A DNA stretch of 64,000 nt from Edaphobacter modestus (GCF_004217555.1 NZ_SHKW01000001.1:5642001-5706000); one strand, 5' to 3'. Shown: positions 37,288-46,697, counted from the first letter of the stretch. Translations and numbers: made by a program. Notes: generated from the letters alone by a model not told the origin.

Positions 37288-38469
37288 ATGGAAGAGTTTA
37301 GAAGACTGACCAGGCTCCCGGCGTATGTTTTCAACATCACCAGCGAACTGAAGGCAGCGGCACGCAAGCGAGGCGAAGACATCATCGACTTCGGGATGGG
37401 AAATCCCGACGGCGCGACTCCGAAGGCAATCGTCGACAAACTGATCGAGGCGGCCCAGAAGACCCAGACGCATCGCTACTCGCTCTCGCGCGGAATCCCG
37501 CGACTCAGGCGGGCGATCTCCAACTGGTACAAGACGCGCTACAACGTCGAGATTGATCCCGAGACCGAGGCGATCGTCACCATAGGCTCCAAGGAAGGCA
37601 TCGCGCATCTCTGCCTCGCCGTGCTCGATGACGCCGATACCGTCGCGGTGCCCAATCCCAGCTACCCGATCCACATCTTCGGCCCGGTCATCGCGGGTTC
37701 GCGGGTGCAAAGCATTCCCGTCGCCGACGCCACCGCCGACGAGGTTCTCGCGCGTCTCGAAGACGAACTTCCGCGCATGGATCCGCGCCCGAAGATTCTC
37801 ATCCTGAACTTTCCTTCCAACCCCACGGCGCAGTGCGTCGACCTCTCCTTCTTCGAGCGCATCGTCGCACTCTGCCGCGAGCTGGGCATCTATATCGTTC
37901 ACGATCTCGCCTACGCGGACATCGTCTTCGACGGCTACCGCGCACCCAGCATCCTCGAGGTTGCTGGAGCGAAGGAGATCGCGGTTGAGTTCTTCACGCT
38001 GTCGAAGAGCTACAACATGCCCGGCTGGCGTGTGGGCTTCATGGTCGGCAATAAAAAACTGGTCGCCGCGCTTGGTCGCATCAAGAGCTACTTCGATTAC
38101 GGGACCTTCACGCCGATCCAGGTCGCCTCCATCGCCGCCCTCGAAGGACCGCAGAATTGCGTGAAGGAGATCTGCGACAACTACAAGGCTCGCCGCGACG
38201 TCCTGGTCCCCGGGCTTAACAAGCTTGGCTGGCCGGTCGAGCTTCCGAAGGCGACGATGTTCGCTTGGGCGAAGATCCCCGAGCAGTACCGTGCACTCGG
38301 CTCCATCGAGTTCTCCAAAAAACTCCTCAACGAGGCCAAGGTCGCCGTCAGTCCGGGAGTTGGCTTTGGCGAACACGGTGACGGTCACGTCCGCTTCTCT
38401 CTCATCGAAAACGAGGAACGCACCCGTCAGGCCCTGCGTGGAATCAAGCAGATGTTCCGCAACGGTTAG
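37288..38469 (+). CDS. AlaC-like class I aminotransferase
   Basis: 393 residues. PLP fold type I: IDFGMGNPDG, TIGSKEGIAHL, NPSYPIH, LNFPSNPTAQ, HDLAYADIVFDGY and the lysine motif FTLSKSYNMPGWRVGF, with a C-terminal Arg in VRFSLIENEER. Closest recognisable group is the glutamate-pyruvate aminotransferase AlaC/YfdZ family, which makes alanine from pyruvate. It begins 82 bp after the nDsbD gene and 19 bp before the esterase gene. Confidence 0.88.
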   Translation: MEEFRRLTRLPAYVFNITSELKAAARKRGEDIIDFGMGNPDGATPKAIVDKLIEAAQKTQTHRYSLSRGIPRLRRAISNWYKTRYNVEIDPETEAIVTIGSKEGIAHLCLAVLDDADTVAVPNPSYPIHIFGPVIAGSRVQSIPVADATADEVLARLEDELPRMDPRPKILILNFPSNPTAQCVDLSFFERIVALCRELGIYIVHDLAYADIVFDGYRAPSILEVAGAKEIAVEFFTLSKSYNMPGWRVGFMVGNKKLVAALGRIKSYFDYGTFTPIQVASIAALEGPQNCVKEICDNYKARRDVLVPGLNKLGWPVELPKATMFAWAKIPEQYRALGSIEFSKKLLNEAKVAVSPGVGFGEHGDGHVRFSLIENEERTRQALRGIKQMFRNG

Positions 38470-38488
38470 CTTCAGTAGCGAAGGTCCC

Positions 38489-39448
38489 ATGAAAAAGACG
38501 CTGCATCCCGAAGTCGAAGAGCTGATGAACAGCGTCCTGCGCAACGATCCGAACGCAGGCCCGCTTACCGTCGAGGACGTCCGTGCGGCGAATCTCACGA
38601 CGGTGGAATTGCTGGGAGGTCCGGGAGAGGAGGTAGCGAAGGTCTGGAACAGCGTCGCTGAAACCAGCAGCGGACCGCTGGACCTGCGCTGGTATTCGCC
38701 TTTCGATGCGCAGGCAGATTCGCTGATTCTCTTCGTGCACGGCGGCGGGTGGGTCAGCGGCACCCTCGACTCCTACGACACCTTTTGCCGCGCTCTGGCG
38801 TTGCGTACCCGGCTTGTCGCCAGTCTCGCTTACTCGCTTTCGCCCGAGACCCGACACCCCCAGGCGATCCACGAAGTCGCCGACGTCATACAGAATGCGT
38901 GCACTCTAGCCGCAGAGGCCGGCCACACGATCCAACATCTGGTCGTGTGCGGAGACAGCGCGGGCGGCTTCCTGATCGCTAGCGCGATGCATCATCTAGC
39001 CGCGAGCGGCGCGCCTCTTCCTCAGGCCGCTCTCTTCCTCTATCCCATCGCCGACGTGTCCATGCAATACGACAGCTACAAGACCTTTGCCTCCGGCTAT
39101 CAGTTAACCGCGGAGAAGATGCAATGGTATTGGGCTCAGTATCTGGGCGAGGAGATCTCCTCGGCCGCCGAGCAGGCCGATCCCTATCTTGCCCCATTGA
39201 GATCGCCGCTCCTTCACCGGTTCCCGCGCTCGATGGTCATCACCGTGGAGTTTGATCCGCTTCGCGATGAAGGCATCGAGCTCGTACAGCAACTGTCGGA
39301 TGCGGGTGTTTCGGTAGAACACATCGAGATCCCAGGCCAGATCCACGGCTTCCTTCGATTCCGCAAAGCCCTGACCGACTCCGTTTGGGGCCCCGATGCC
39401 GTGATGGAACGGATCGGAAGCTTCCTCAACGGTCAGGACCGAAACTAG
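38489..39448 (+). CDS. Alpha/beta hydrolase, hormone-sensitive-lipase family
   Basis: 319 residues from ATG 38489 (AAGG 6 nt upstream). Oxyanion motif FVHGGGWVSG, nucleophile Ser in VCGDSAGGFLI, acid in EFDPLRDEG and His in GQIHGFLRF. These define an HSL-type (family IV) carboxylesterase. No signal peptide. Likely acts on short acyl esters in the cytoplasm; natural substrate unknown. Confidence 0.9.
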   Translation: MKKTLHPEVEELMNSVLRNDPNAGPLTVEDVRAANLTTVELLGGPGEEVAKVWNSVAETSSGPLDLRWYSPFDAQADSLILFVHGGGWVSGTLDSYDTFCRALALRTRLVASLAYSLSPETRHPQAIHEVADVIQNACTLAAEAGHTIQHLVVCGDSAGGFLIASAMHHLAASGAPLPQAALFLYPIADVSMQYDSYKTFASGYQLTAEKMQWYWAQYLGEEISSAAEQADPYLAPLRSPLLHRFPRSMVITVEFDPLRDEGIELVQQLSDAGVSVEHIEIPGQIHGFLRFRKALTDSVWGPDAVMERIGSFLNGQDRN

Positions 39449-39630
39449 AAGCTGTGGACTATCAATTGCTTCCTATACCCCATGTTTTCAATTAGATGTA
39501 GCCAATAGTTGATGCTGGCCGTAGATGCGGCTAGGCATGCTCCGTTTGCGATCTCAGCGAAGGGGTAAAGCATCTGATTCCGCGATCGTTACGATTTCGT
39601 CACTATGATTTCATTCCGGAGTATCATGAT

Positions 39631-40608
39631 ATGGTGCCGAAATACTCGATCGTTGTTCCGTTTCATAACGAAGAAGACAATGTAACTACGCTTTATGACC
39701 GCCTGAAGGCAGTGATGGAGCACATCGGCGAGACCTTCGAGCTCGTCTTCGTTGACGACGGTTCACGCGATCGCACCTACCGCTTGCTGGAAGAGATCGC
39801 TGCTGTCGACTCGCGCGTTCTGGTCATCAAGCTACGCCGTAACTTCGGCCAAACCTCGGCTCTCGCTGCTGGTTTCGATCACGCCCAGGGCGAATTTATC
39901 CTGGCCATGGACGGAGACCTCCAGCACTCTCCCGATGAAATCCCCAACTTCCTCGCCAAGCTTGAGGAGGGCTACGACGTCGTCAGCGGATGGCGCGCCC
40001 AGCGCGGCGACAACTTCATCATGCGCCGCATTCCTTCCCGCGCAGCCAACTGGCTGATGGCGACGCTCAGCGGCGTCAACATCCACGACTTCGGCACGAC
40101 GTTCAAGGCGTATCGCCGCGAGGTCATCCACAACATTCCGCTCTACGGGGAGATGCATCGTTTCATCCCGGCGCTCGCGTCCTGGTACGGCGCCAGCATC
40201 TGCGAGATTCCCATCTCCAATCCTAAGCGTGAGTTCGGAAAGAGCCACTACGGCATCTCGCGAACCTTCCGCGTCTTCTTCGACCTGCTCACCATCCGCT
40301 TCCTGCTGAAGTACATGACGCGGCCCCTGCACTTCTTTGGAACCATCGGTACTCTCAGCGCGTTCGGCGGTTCCGCTCTCGCCGCCTGGCTTCTGATCCT
40401 GAAGCTGCTCACCGGCCAGCCGGTGATGGATCTGCACGGCCCGCTCTTCGTCGTGGCCGGAGTTCTGATTCTCGCAGGCGTGCAGATGATCGGCATCGGT
40501 CTGCTCGGGGAGCTGCAGGTGCGTCACTTTCATACCGCATCGCACCGCGCGCCTTACGCTGTGGACCGCATCCTGCGGCTGCGTTCTGAAGAGAGCTTGT
40601 TGCAGTAG
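39631..40608 (+). CDS. Polyprenyl-phosphate-type family 2 glycosyltransferase
   Basis: 325 residues. GT-A domain: YSIVVPFHNEEDNV, VFVDDGSRD, AMDGDLQHSP (metal-binding) and RRNFGQTSALAAGFDHA. Also GTTFKAYRREV and KSHYGISRTFRVFFDLLTIRFL, as in GtrB/ArnC/DPM-like enzymes. Two C-terminal TM helices (about 238-260 and 272-295). Expected to place a sugar on undecaprenyl phosphate. Monocistronic as far as seen; the 182 bp before it hold nothing recognised. Confidence 0.9.
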   Translation: MVPKYSIVVPFHNEEDNVTTLYDRLKAVMEHIGETFELVFVDDGSRDRTYRLLEEIAAVDSRVLVIKLRRNFGQTSALAAGFDHAQGEFILAMDGDLQHSPDEIPNFLAKLEEGYDVVSGWRAQRGDNFIMRRIPSRAANWLMATLSGVNIHDFGTTFKAYRREVIHNIPLYGEMHRFIPALASWYGASICEIPISNPKREFGKSHYGISRTFRVFFDLLTIRFLLKYMTRPLHFFGTIGTLSAFGGSALAAWLLILKLLTGQPVMDLHGPLFVVAGVLILAGVQMIGIGLLGELQVRHFHTASHRAPYAVDRILRLRSEESLLQ

Positions 40609-40760
40609 AGGAACGTTCCCTCGATCACTCCTGAGCGTGGAAGCACTTTTACAAAGAAATTAGACGCTTCATCTGTGAATTCAGGTAGAGTGTTGGGGCT
40701 ATCGGGCCGGCACCTCTGCGGAGGCCGGTCTGGCGTTCGAAGGTGAGCCCGGAGGAAGGA

Positions 40761-41093
40761 ATGTCAGCCCACTACGAGTTGAAGCCTGCAGCGAATCATC
40801 AGTTCCTCTTCAATCTCAAGGCCGTCAACGGCGAGATCATTCTGGCCAGCGAAACGTACACCTCAAAAAGCGCCGCTCTCGATGGCATCGAATCCGTCAG
40901 GAAGAACTCTCTTTGCGACGAGCGATTCGAGCGCAAGACGTCCAGCCATTCACAGCCGTATTTTTTGCTCAAAGCCGGAAACCACGAGGTCATCGGCAAA
41001 AGTGAGACGTACACCTCAGATGGCGCCCGCGAGAAGGGCATCCAGTCGGTCAAAAAGAATGGGCCAGTAGCTACCCTCAACGATCTGACCTGA
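40761..41093 (+). CDS. YegP-like DUF1508 protein (two repeats)
   Basis: 110 residues from ATG 40761, with GGAGGAAGG just upstream. Two DUF1508 units in tandem: HQFLFNLKAVNGEIILASETYTSKSAALDGIESVRKN and a second beginning SQPYFLLKAGNHEVIGKSETYTS. This is the YegP arrangement, a small alpha/beta protein of unknown biochemical role. A GC-rich imperfect hairpin (CCGGCACCTC/GGAGGCCGG, about 40706-40729) is in the leader. Confidence 0.9.
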   Translation: MSAHYELKPAANHQFLFNLKAVNGEIILASETYTSKSAALDGIESVRKNSLCDERFERKTSSHSQPYFLLKAGNHEVIGKSETYTSDGAREKGIQSVKKNGPVATLNDLT

Positions 41094-41221
41094 TCCTTCG
41101 CGTCCGTTTCGCTCTTCCATCCCTGTGGAGAGAGAGAGACGATGCCTTACCTGCGTCTCTGAGCCCGAACCCTGCCTGCTATCCTCGTGAAACGAATCAC
41201 GAGACGAGGCATCGAATCTCC

Positions 41222-42193
41222 ATGCAGGCTATTCAGATTCTCCAGCACGGCGGCCCTGAGGTTCTTCAGTTCATCGATCTTCCCACACCCACTCCCGGCC
41301 CGGGCCAGGCTCTCATTCGTATTGAGGCCGCCGGCGTCAACTTTATCGACACGTACCTGCGCGAGGGACGTTACGCCGCCACTCTGCCGTATACGCTCGG
41401 CCAGGAGGCCGCCGGCATTATCATTGCGCTCGGTGAAGACACTGCCGCGAGCGGTTTCAAGGTCGGCGATCGCGTCGCCTGGACGACCTTTCCCGGAACC
41501 TATGCCCAGCTCGCCGTAGCTCCGGTCGCTCTGCTCGTCCATGTGCCTGCGGACGTAACCTCTCAGCAGGCCGCCGCCGCCATGCTGCAGGGCATGACGG
41601 CGCACTACCTCGCTCATTCCACCTACCCCATCCGCCCCGGCGATGAGGTTCTCATCCATGCCGGCGCAGGCGGAGTCGGCCTCCTGCTCACCCAGATGGC
41701 CAAGGCGCTTGGTGCCCGTGTCTTCACCACGGTCTCCAACGAGGAAAAAGCCGAGCTGTCCCGTTCCGCCGGAGCCGACGAGGTCATCCTCTACACCCAG
41801 GAGGACTTTGCCGTCGCGGTCAAGAAGCTGGCGCCCGCCGGCCTCCACGCCGTCTACGACTCTGTCGGCAAGACCACCTTTGATAAATCCCTCTCGCTTC
41901 TTCGCACGCGTGGAACCATGGTGCTTTTCGGAGGCTCCAGCGGAGCCGTTCCTCCGTTCGATCTCATCCGTCTCGCGCAGATGGGCTCGCTCTATGTCAC
42001 CCGCCCAAAACTCAATGACTACATCGCCACGCGCAAAGACCTTGAGCAGCGTGCAGACGACGTTCTCGGCTCCATCGCGGACGGCACACTCACGCTTCGC
42101 ATCGAGCATATCTATCCTCTTTCGGACGCTGCCCACGCGCACAGAGATCTCGAGGGGCGCAAGACCACTGGAAAGCTCCTGCTCATTCCCTGA
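41222..42193 (+). CDS. NADPH:quinone oxidoreductase (zinc-free MDR family)
   Basis: 323 residues. QOR-type medium-chain dehydrogenase: GVNFIDTYLREGRYA, LGQEAAGII, GMTAHYLAHSTYPIRPGDEVLIHAGAGGVGLLLTQMAKALGA (Rossmann GAGGVG), then LFGGSSGAVPPFD and HRDLEGRKTTGKLLL. The zinc ligands of alcohol dehydrogenases are missing, as expected. Reduces quinones or activated alkenes with NADPH. Eleven bases before the next small gene. Confidence 0.92.
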   Translation: MQAIQILQHGGPEVLQFIDLPTPTPGPGQALIRIEAAGVNFIDTYLREGRYAATLPYTLGQEAAGIIIALGEDTAASGFKVGDRVAWTTFPGTYAQLAVAPVALLVHVPADVTSQQAAAAMLQGMTAHYLAHSTYPIRPGDEVLIHAGAGGVGLLLTQMAKALGARVFTTVSNEEKAELSRSAGADEVILYTQEDFAVAVKKLAPAGLHAVYDSVGKTTFDKSLSLLRTRGTMVLFGGSSGAVPPFDLIRLAQMGSLYVTRPKLNDYIATRKDLEQRADDVLGSIADGTLTLRIEHIYPLSDAAHAHRDLEGRKTTGKLLLIP

Positions 42194-42204
42194 AAGGAGT
42201 CACG

Positions 42205-42561
42205 ATGAAGTCCCTCCGAACGACCAACGTCCTGCTGGCAGCGATTGCGGTGCTCCTCCTCGCCCTTGTCCTCCGGCCCCTGCGCGCGCCCGACCCGGTC
42301 TACGCGCAATCGCCGGACACCGACTTCTTCTTCGAGCCCGGTGTCTTCCTCGTGCGCGGTCCGGATGACAGCCGGCAGGCCTATGCCAAGGTCGTCGTCG
42401 ATCTACGGAACGGCCGGGTCTGGGGATTCCCCACCCTTACGCCTTTGCCTTACCCGTCCGATCCCGTCTACAACAAGCCGCAGACCTCGCATCCCTTTGA
42501 GCTGGGCCGCTTCGCCATCGAGGACACGAAAAAGTTCATTCCCGACGCCGTTACCCCGTAA
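42205..42561 (+). CDS. Small membrane-anchored or exported hypothetical protein
   Basis: 118 residues. AAAGGAG is 7 nt upstream of the ATG. One hydrophobic segment (about 7-25) followed by APDPVYAQ, which could be a signal-peptidase site or simply the end of an anchor. The remainder (FFFEPGVFLVRGPDDSRQAYAKVVVDLRNGRVWGFPTLTPLPYP) is short with no known domain; similar short proteins appear beside oxidoreductases in related genomes only by my general impression. Probably co-transcribed with the QOR gene. Confidence 0.7.
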   Translation: MKSLRTTNVLLAAIAVLLLALVLRPLRAPDPVYAQSPDTDFFFEPGVFLVRGPDDSRQAYAKVVVDLRNGRVWGFPTLTPLPYPSDPVYNKPQTSHPFELGRFAIEDTKKFIPDAVTP

Positions 42562-42639
42562 TCGTTTTGACTTCGTGCTTTCCGATACCGCACACTGGAA
42601 ACGCGCATTAACCTGCGGCCACGCCGTTTCTATATACGG

Positions 42640-42855
42640 CAGGCCGCCTGAATTCATCTTGTTCCGCAATGAAATGCTCGGGAAGCGCGGTGAGATTCCG
42701 CCACTGCCCCGCAACTGTGATTCGCGCACACTCGCCTTAGCCGAGTGTGAATGCTGCCTGGCTCACTCCCACTGACCAATTCTCGGGAAGGGAACAGCCG
42801 TAAACTTGGCAGGCATGGAACGCGACAGTCAGGAGACCGGTTTCGTTGTCGCACA
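42640..42855 (+). promoter_or_regulatory. Cobalamin (B12) riboswitch
   Basis: Upstream of the TonB receptor. Conserved elements in order: GGGAAGCGCGGTGAGATTCC (42680-42699), then CCGCCACTGCCCCGCAACTGTGA (to 42720), a P6-type stem CACACTCG/CGAGTGTG, the CCCACTG block near 42769, GGGAAGG at 42785 and the B12 box AGTCAGGAGACC at 42827-42838. The 5' limit is approximate. Binding of adenosyl- or another cobalamin would repress the downstream receptor. Confidence 0.92.
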
Positions 42856-42863
42856 GCAGCCAC

Positions 42864-42880
42864 GTTCCCGAGGGGGGAAC
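42864..42880 (+). promoter_or_regulatory. Hairpin next to the receptor ribosome site
   Basis: GTTCCC/GGGAAC (42864-42869 with 42875-42880) directly before GAGGAG (42881-42886). Located between the B12 box and the start codon, so it may be part of the riboswitch expression platform controlling translation start. Confidence 0.5.
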
Positions 42881-42895
42881 GAGGAGTTTACCTAC

Positions 42896-45364
42896 ATGCA
42901 CGTACCCGCGCGTTCGTCTGCGCTCTCGCCAGTCTTCCGTGTTCTCTCTCTTCTAGCGCTCCTTTCCTTTGCTGCCGTCTCCTCACGGGCTGTAATCGTT
43001 CGCGGCACTGTCACCGATCCGCTTGGTGCGGCCATTTCGGGCGCGCGCGTTCAACTCGTCCAGGGCAAGAGCGTTGCGGGTTCCGCTCTCAGCGGCCCCG
43101 ATGGCTCGTTCGAGATCCGCAGCACCGGCTCCGGTCGCTTCCTCCTGCTCACCGCGGCGGCGACCTTCACTCCCGGCATCGGACAAAGCTTTTATGGTGG
43201 ACGCACGGATGTGATCACCCGCAACGTTACCCTGGAGATCGCTTCCGTCACGGCGCAGATCACCGTCACTGCCACCGGAGTTCCCACGCCCATCCAGCAG
43301 GCCAGCTCCGCCATCAATCTCGTCCCGTTCTCCGCGCTTCAAACGCGTGTCGGAGTCGTCGACGATCTGCGTCAGTCGCCCGGCGTCGTCGCCGTGCAGA
43401 CTGGTCAGTACGGCAGTGTCGGTTCGCTCTTCGTACGCGGCGGAAACTCCGATGCCAACAAGGTCATGATCGACGGAGTCACTTCGGAGGATATCGGGGG
43501 TCGCTTCGACTTCGGCACCGTCTCCTCTACGGCCCTCGATGGCTTCGAGCTCTACCGCGGTCCCAACAGCGTCCTCTACGGCTCCGACGCAATCGCCTCG
43601 GTCGTCAACTTCACCACGCCCCGAGGCGCGACCCTTCGCCCTGTCCTCAACTACTCGGGAGACGCGGGAAATTTTCATACCTGGCGCAATGAGGTCACCG
43701 TGGGAGGAGCGCACAGCCGTCTCGATTATTACGGAGCCTTCTCGCGTTTCGACTCCTCGAACGCCCTGCCTTTGTATCGGTATCACTCCTCCACCAGCGC
43801 GGCCAACATCGGCTACAACATCACGGCGAATACGACGCTGCGCTTTACTATCCGCAACGCCGTCTCTGCGACCGGGACTCCCAACGCGCACGACTTTTAT
43901 GGTGTCTCTGCCGATGGAAAGCAATCGGATCAGGATCTGTACTCGGGCGCGACCGTCGAGAATCGCTACCATCGCTGGCACAACCTCGTTCGTTACGGCA
44001 TTGCGCGTAAGCGCGAGCAGCTTGTGCTGTTTCAGCCCTCCGGCGAACTGCTGATGGTGCCCTCCTTCTTCGGCCCTTACCCGGACTACTTCGGCAATAC
44101 GGTCACCATTCGCGGAGCAAATGGCTATACGGCTACAGGCCAGGCCTCCTTCCTCGCCGGCACAACCTTTCCGAATGGAAACGATCAATCGTCGCTTCGA
44201 GACGAGCTGTACTTCCAGTCCGATTACACCTTCTCGCCACATCTCATCGGTCTCTTCGGCTTTCGTTACGAGGATGAGCGCGGCTCTTCCAACAATCCCA
44301 CCTTCTTCTCCTTCGACACCACCAAGCGGACCAACTACCAGTACACCCTGCAATTCCAGGGCGACTTCTTCAATCGTGTGTTCTACTCACTCGGCGGAGC
44401 TATCGAGCGTAACAACCTCTACGGCACTGCAGGCACTCCCCGCTTTGGTATCGCCTGGGTTCCCGTGCGCCCCAGCAACCAGTTCCTGCATGGAACGAAG
44501 ATCCGCGCCAACGCCGCCACCGGCGTACAGGAGCCCTCGCTCTCCTCTGAATTCAACTCGCTTTACAAGCAACTCGCCGACGCGGGCGAGACGGACCTGA
44601 TCACGGCTTACAACGTTCGTCCCATCCAGGCCCTGCGCTCCCGCACCTTTGACGTTGGTGTCGATCAAAACATCCTCAACCAGAAGCTCATTCTCAAGGC
44701 CGGTTACTTCCACAACCAGTTCAGCCACCAGCTTGACTTCATCGATCCCGGCACGCTGCTCAACGTCTTCGGTATCGACATCACCAAGACCAATCTCTTC
44801 GGCGCGCTTCTGAACACCCTTGCCTTCCGCGCCCAGGGCTTCGAAGGCGAGCTTCAGTTCGCCCCTACCACCCATATCATGATGCGCGGCGGATACACCT
44901 ATATGGCATCGCTGGTGGAGCAGTCCTTCTCCACCGACGCCGCGGCCAATGGAACCTCTGCCGAGAATCCCAATCTTCCCGGTGTGCCCATCGGATCCTC
45001 CTATCCTCTCGTCGGCCAGCGCCCCTTCCGCCGCCCGCCGCAGACGGGCTTCTTCGCCGCGCAGTACACGACGACGAAGTTCTCCGCCGCGCTCAAGGGG
45101 GCCTTCGCCAGCCGCTCCGATGACTCGACCTTCCTCTCCTTCGCTGATACCCAGGGCGGCAACACCCTGCTCCTGCCCAACCGCAACGTCGACTTCGGCT
45201 ATGCCAAGCTCGACGCTTATGGAACCTACCAGGCGAGCCGTCGTGTCTCCGTCTTCGCTGAGCTGGGCAATCTTCTCTCGCAGCAGCACATCGGCCCTAT
45301 CGGTTATCCGGCGCTTCCATTCACCTTCCGCACCGGCCTCAAAGTGCGGGTCGGCGGCGACTAG
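42896..45364 (+). CDS. TonB-dependent receptor, probably for cobalamin
   Basis: 822 residues from ATG 42896 (GAGGAG 9 nt upstream). Signal peptide (about 1-34), a carboxypeptidase-regulatory-like domain (VRGTVTDPLGAAISGARVQLV, about 35-110), then a plug domain (DDLRQSPGVVAVQTGQYGS, LFVRGGNSDANKVMIDGV, YRGPNSVLYGSDAIASVVNFTT) and a beta-barrel ending in FRTGLKVRVGGD. Size is larger than E. coli BtuB because of the extra N-terminal domain, a common form in Acidobacteriota and Bacteroidota. The riboswitch makes vitamin B12 or a corrinoid the likely cargo. Confidence 0.92.
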   Translation: MHVPARSSALSPVFRVLSLLALLSFAAVSSRAVIVRGTVTDPLGAAISGARVQLVQGKSVAGSALSGPDGSFEIRSTGSGRFLLLTAAATFTPGIGQSFYGGRTDVITRNVTLEIASVTAQITVTATGVPTPIQQASSAINLVPFSALQTRVGVVDDLRQSPGVVAVQTGQYGSVGSLFVRGGNSDANKVMIDGVTSEDIGGRFDFGTVSSTALDGFELYRGPNSVLYGSDAIASVVNFTTPRGATLRPVLNYSGDAGNFHTWRNEVTVGGAHSRLDYYGAFSRFDSSNALPLYRYHSSTSAANIGYNITANTTLRFTIRNAVSATGTPNAHDFYGVSADGKQSDQDLYSGATVENRYHRWHNLVRYGIARKREQLVLFQPSGELLMVPSFFGPYPDYFGNTVTIRGANGYTATGQASFLAGTTFPNGNDQSSLRDELYFQSDYTFSPHLIGLFGFRYEDERGSSNNPTFFSFDTTKRTNYQYTLQFQGDFFNRVFYSLGGAIERNNLYGTAGTPRFGIAWVPVRPSNQFLHGTKIRANAATGVQEPSLSSEFNSLYKQLADAGETDLITAYNVRPIQALRSRTFDVGVDQNILNQKLILKAGYFHNQFSHQLDFIDPGTLLNVFGIDITKTNLFGALLNTLAFRAQGFEGELQFAPTTHIMMRGGYTYMASLVEQSFSTDAAANGTSAENPNLPGVPIGSSYPLVGQRPFRRPPQTGFFAAQYTTTKFSAALKGAFASRSDDSTFLSFADTQGGNTLLLPNRNVDFGYAKLDAYGTYQASRRVSVFAELGNLLSQQHIGPIGYPALPFTFRTGLKVRVGGD

Positions 45365-45461
45365 AGATCCCTGTCAAGCGACAAACACGCAGAAGTTGAT
45401 GAAGAGACGAGGCTTACGCGGTGCCGATTAGTTCGGCTCCAAGGACTAAAATGGAAAGAGA

Positions 45462-45500
45462 AGCAGGAAGGCTTCGGGATATTCCCGAAGCCCTCCTGCT
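45462..45500 (+). terminator. Strong hairpin after the TonB receptor (terminator-like)
   Basis: AGCAGGAAGGCTTCGGGA paired with TCCCGAAGCCCTCCTGCT: 17-18 bp with one mismatch and a 3-nt loop. It is about 100 bp past the receptor stop. There is no clear T-tract on the plus side, so termination is likely but not certain. Confidence 0.6.
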
Positions 45501-45534
45501 GTGCGCCATCAGCCATGCAACGCTTAGTCAAGGT

Positions 45535-45594
45535 GTCATCCTGAGCGGAGCCTCTCGCGGTCTCATCGCGAGAGGCGCAGTCGAAGGATCTGCG
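45535..45594 (+). repeat. Dispersed palindromic repeat, long form, copy 2
   Basis: GTCATCCTGAGC..., 10-bp stem GCCTCTCGCG/CGCGAGAGGC (45550-45559 with 45567-45576), 7-nt loop, then GCAGTCGAAGGATCTGCG. It matches the element at 16964-17029 (inverted) except in the loop and a few flank positions. It occupies the middle of the 385-bp gap between the TonB receptor and the VWA-like gene; nothing else there is coding. Confidence 0.87.
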
Positions 45595-45670
45595 TTCCTC
45601 TTTTATCCCAAAGGACTTGGCTGCAATCTCTGAGCCGGAAGTACCCGTCTAAGTTCAATTTTTCGAAGAC

Positions 45671-45684
45671 TTTGCGCAAAATAT
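45671..45684. promoter_or_regulatory. TTTGCGCAAAATAT site upstream of VWA-like gene
   Basis: 14-bp sequence with the palindromic core TTTGCGCAAA. It is identical to 53967-53980 within the longer palindrome upstream of pdxT. It lies 66 bp before the start codon of the gene at 45750. Possible operator; no regulator identified. Confidence 0.4.
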
Positions 45685-45749
45685 ACCGGAGGGGATCGGA
45701 GTCGAAGATCGGGCCAGCGCGTCTAATCGAGAGGGAAAGGAAACAGGGA

Positions 45750-46697
45750 ATGACCATCCGGAACGTCTTATTTGCAACTGCACTTTTTGCTTCACCCACC
45801 CTCTACGCTCAGGAGGGACCCACCCCCACCCAGGCGATTATTACCTTGGATACGAAGGCACCTCAGCCACTCACCACGCAGAACCTCAAGGCTAAGGTCA
45901 ATAATCACAATACCCAGCTCACCGAGGTCACCCCGGTCAAGCCGAACGGCACCCAGATTGCCCTTCTGATCGACGACGGCCTTCGCACCTCGGTCGGACG
46001 CCAACTTTCGGACATTAGCAAGTTCATCAAATCGCTGCCGGAAGGCACAGAGATCTTCGTTGGCTACATGCAGAACGGAAGAGTTGTGCCGCAGCAGCCC
46101 TTCACCACCGATTACCAGGCTGCCGCTGGCAATCTCCGTCTTCCCATGGGTACGCCTGGCCTCAGTGCCAGCCCCTACTTCTGCCTCTCGGACTTCGTGA
46201 AACACTGGCCCAGCGGTCCCAGCTCCGAAGGCGCGCTCCTCTCGCCAAAGGCCCGCTTCATCATCATGCTGACCAATGGTGTCGACCCCTATAACGGCAG
46301 CGTCAGCCCCCTGAATCAGAACAGCCCGTATGTCGATACCGCGATCCACGACGCACAAAGGGCAGGCGTGCCGGTCTACTCCATCTACTACGGCAACTCA
46401 GGCCTCCGCGGAGGCGCGGCCAGCTTCAGCGGCCAAAGCTATCTGGCAAAGCTCGCTGACGAGACCGGGGGGACGGCTTACTTCGAAGGGCTGGGCAATC
46501 CAGTTTCGCTCTCACCTTTCTTCGAACAGTTCCGGAAATCGATCGCGGAGAGCTTTGTCGCGACCTTCCCGGCGACGGTAAAGAAAAACGACCTCATCGA
46601 GCTGAAGCTCTCAACCAGTCTGAAGTCCACAAAGCTGCAGGCCCCTCGCTACATCCGCCCGGGCACGCGCGTTCTCCCGGACCAACCGGGCAGCTAG
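45750..46697 (+). CDS. Exported von Willebrand factor A-like protein
   Basis: 315 residues from ATG 45750; upstream in-frame codons give an unlikely basic extension. Signal peptide (VLFATALFASPTLYAQ). A VWA-like fold is suggested by QIALLIDDGLRTSVGRQLSDISKFI, FIIMLTNGVDPY and DTAIHDAQRAGVPVYSIYYG. The MIDAS DxSxS is degenerate (DDGLRTS), so metal binding is doubtful. This type (often titled VWFA-related) is frequent in Acidobacteriota with unknown role. Stop codons overlap the convergent oxidoreductase gene by 4 bp. Confidence 0.8.
   Translation: MTIRNVLFATALFASPTLYAQEGPTPTQAIITLDTKAPQPLTTQNLKAKVNNHNTQLTEVTPVKPNGTQIALLIDDGLRTSVGRQLSDISKFIKSLPEGTEIFVGYMQNGRVVPQQPFTTDYQAAAGNLRLPMGTPGLSASPYFCLSDFVKHWPSGPSSEGALLSPKARFIIMLTNGVDPYNGSVSPLNQNSPYVDTAIHDAQRAGVPVYSIYYGNSGLRGGAASFSGQSYLAKLADETGGTAYFEGLGNPVSLSPFFEQFRKSIAESFVATFPATVKKNDLIELKLSTSLKSTKLQAPRYIRPGTRVLPDQPGS

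Noticed and set aside
42983..44353. 456-codon minus-strand open frame inside the TonB receptor gene
   Set aside because: Valine/glycine/arginine-rich antisense frame, typical of high-GC shadow coding.
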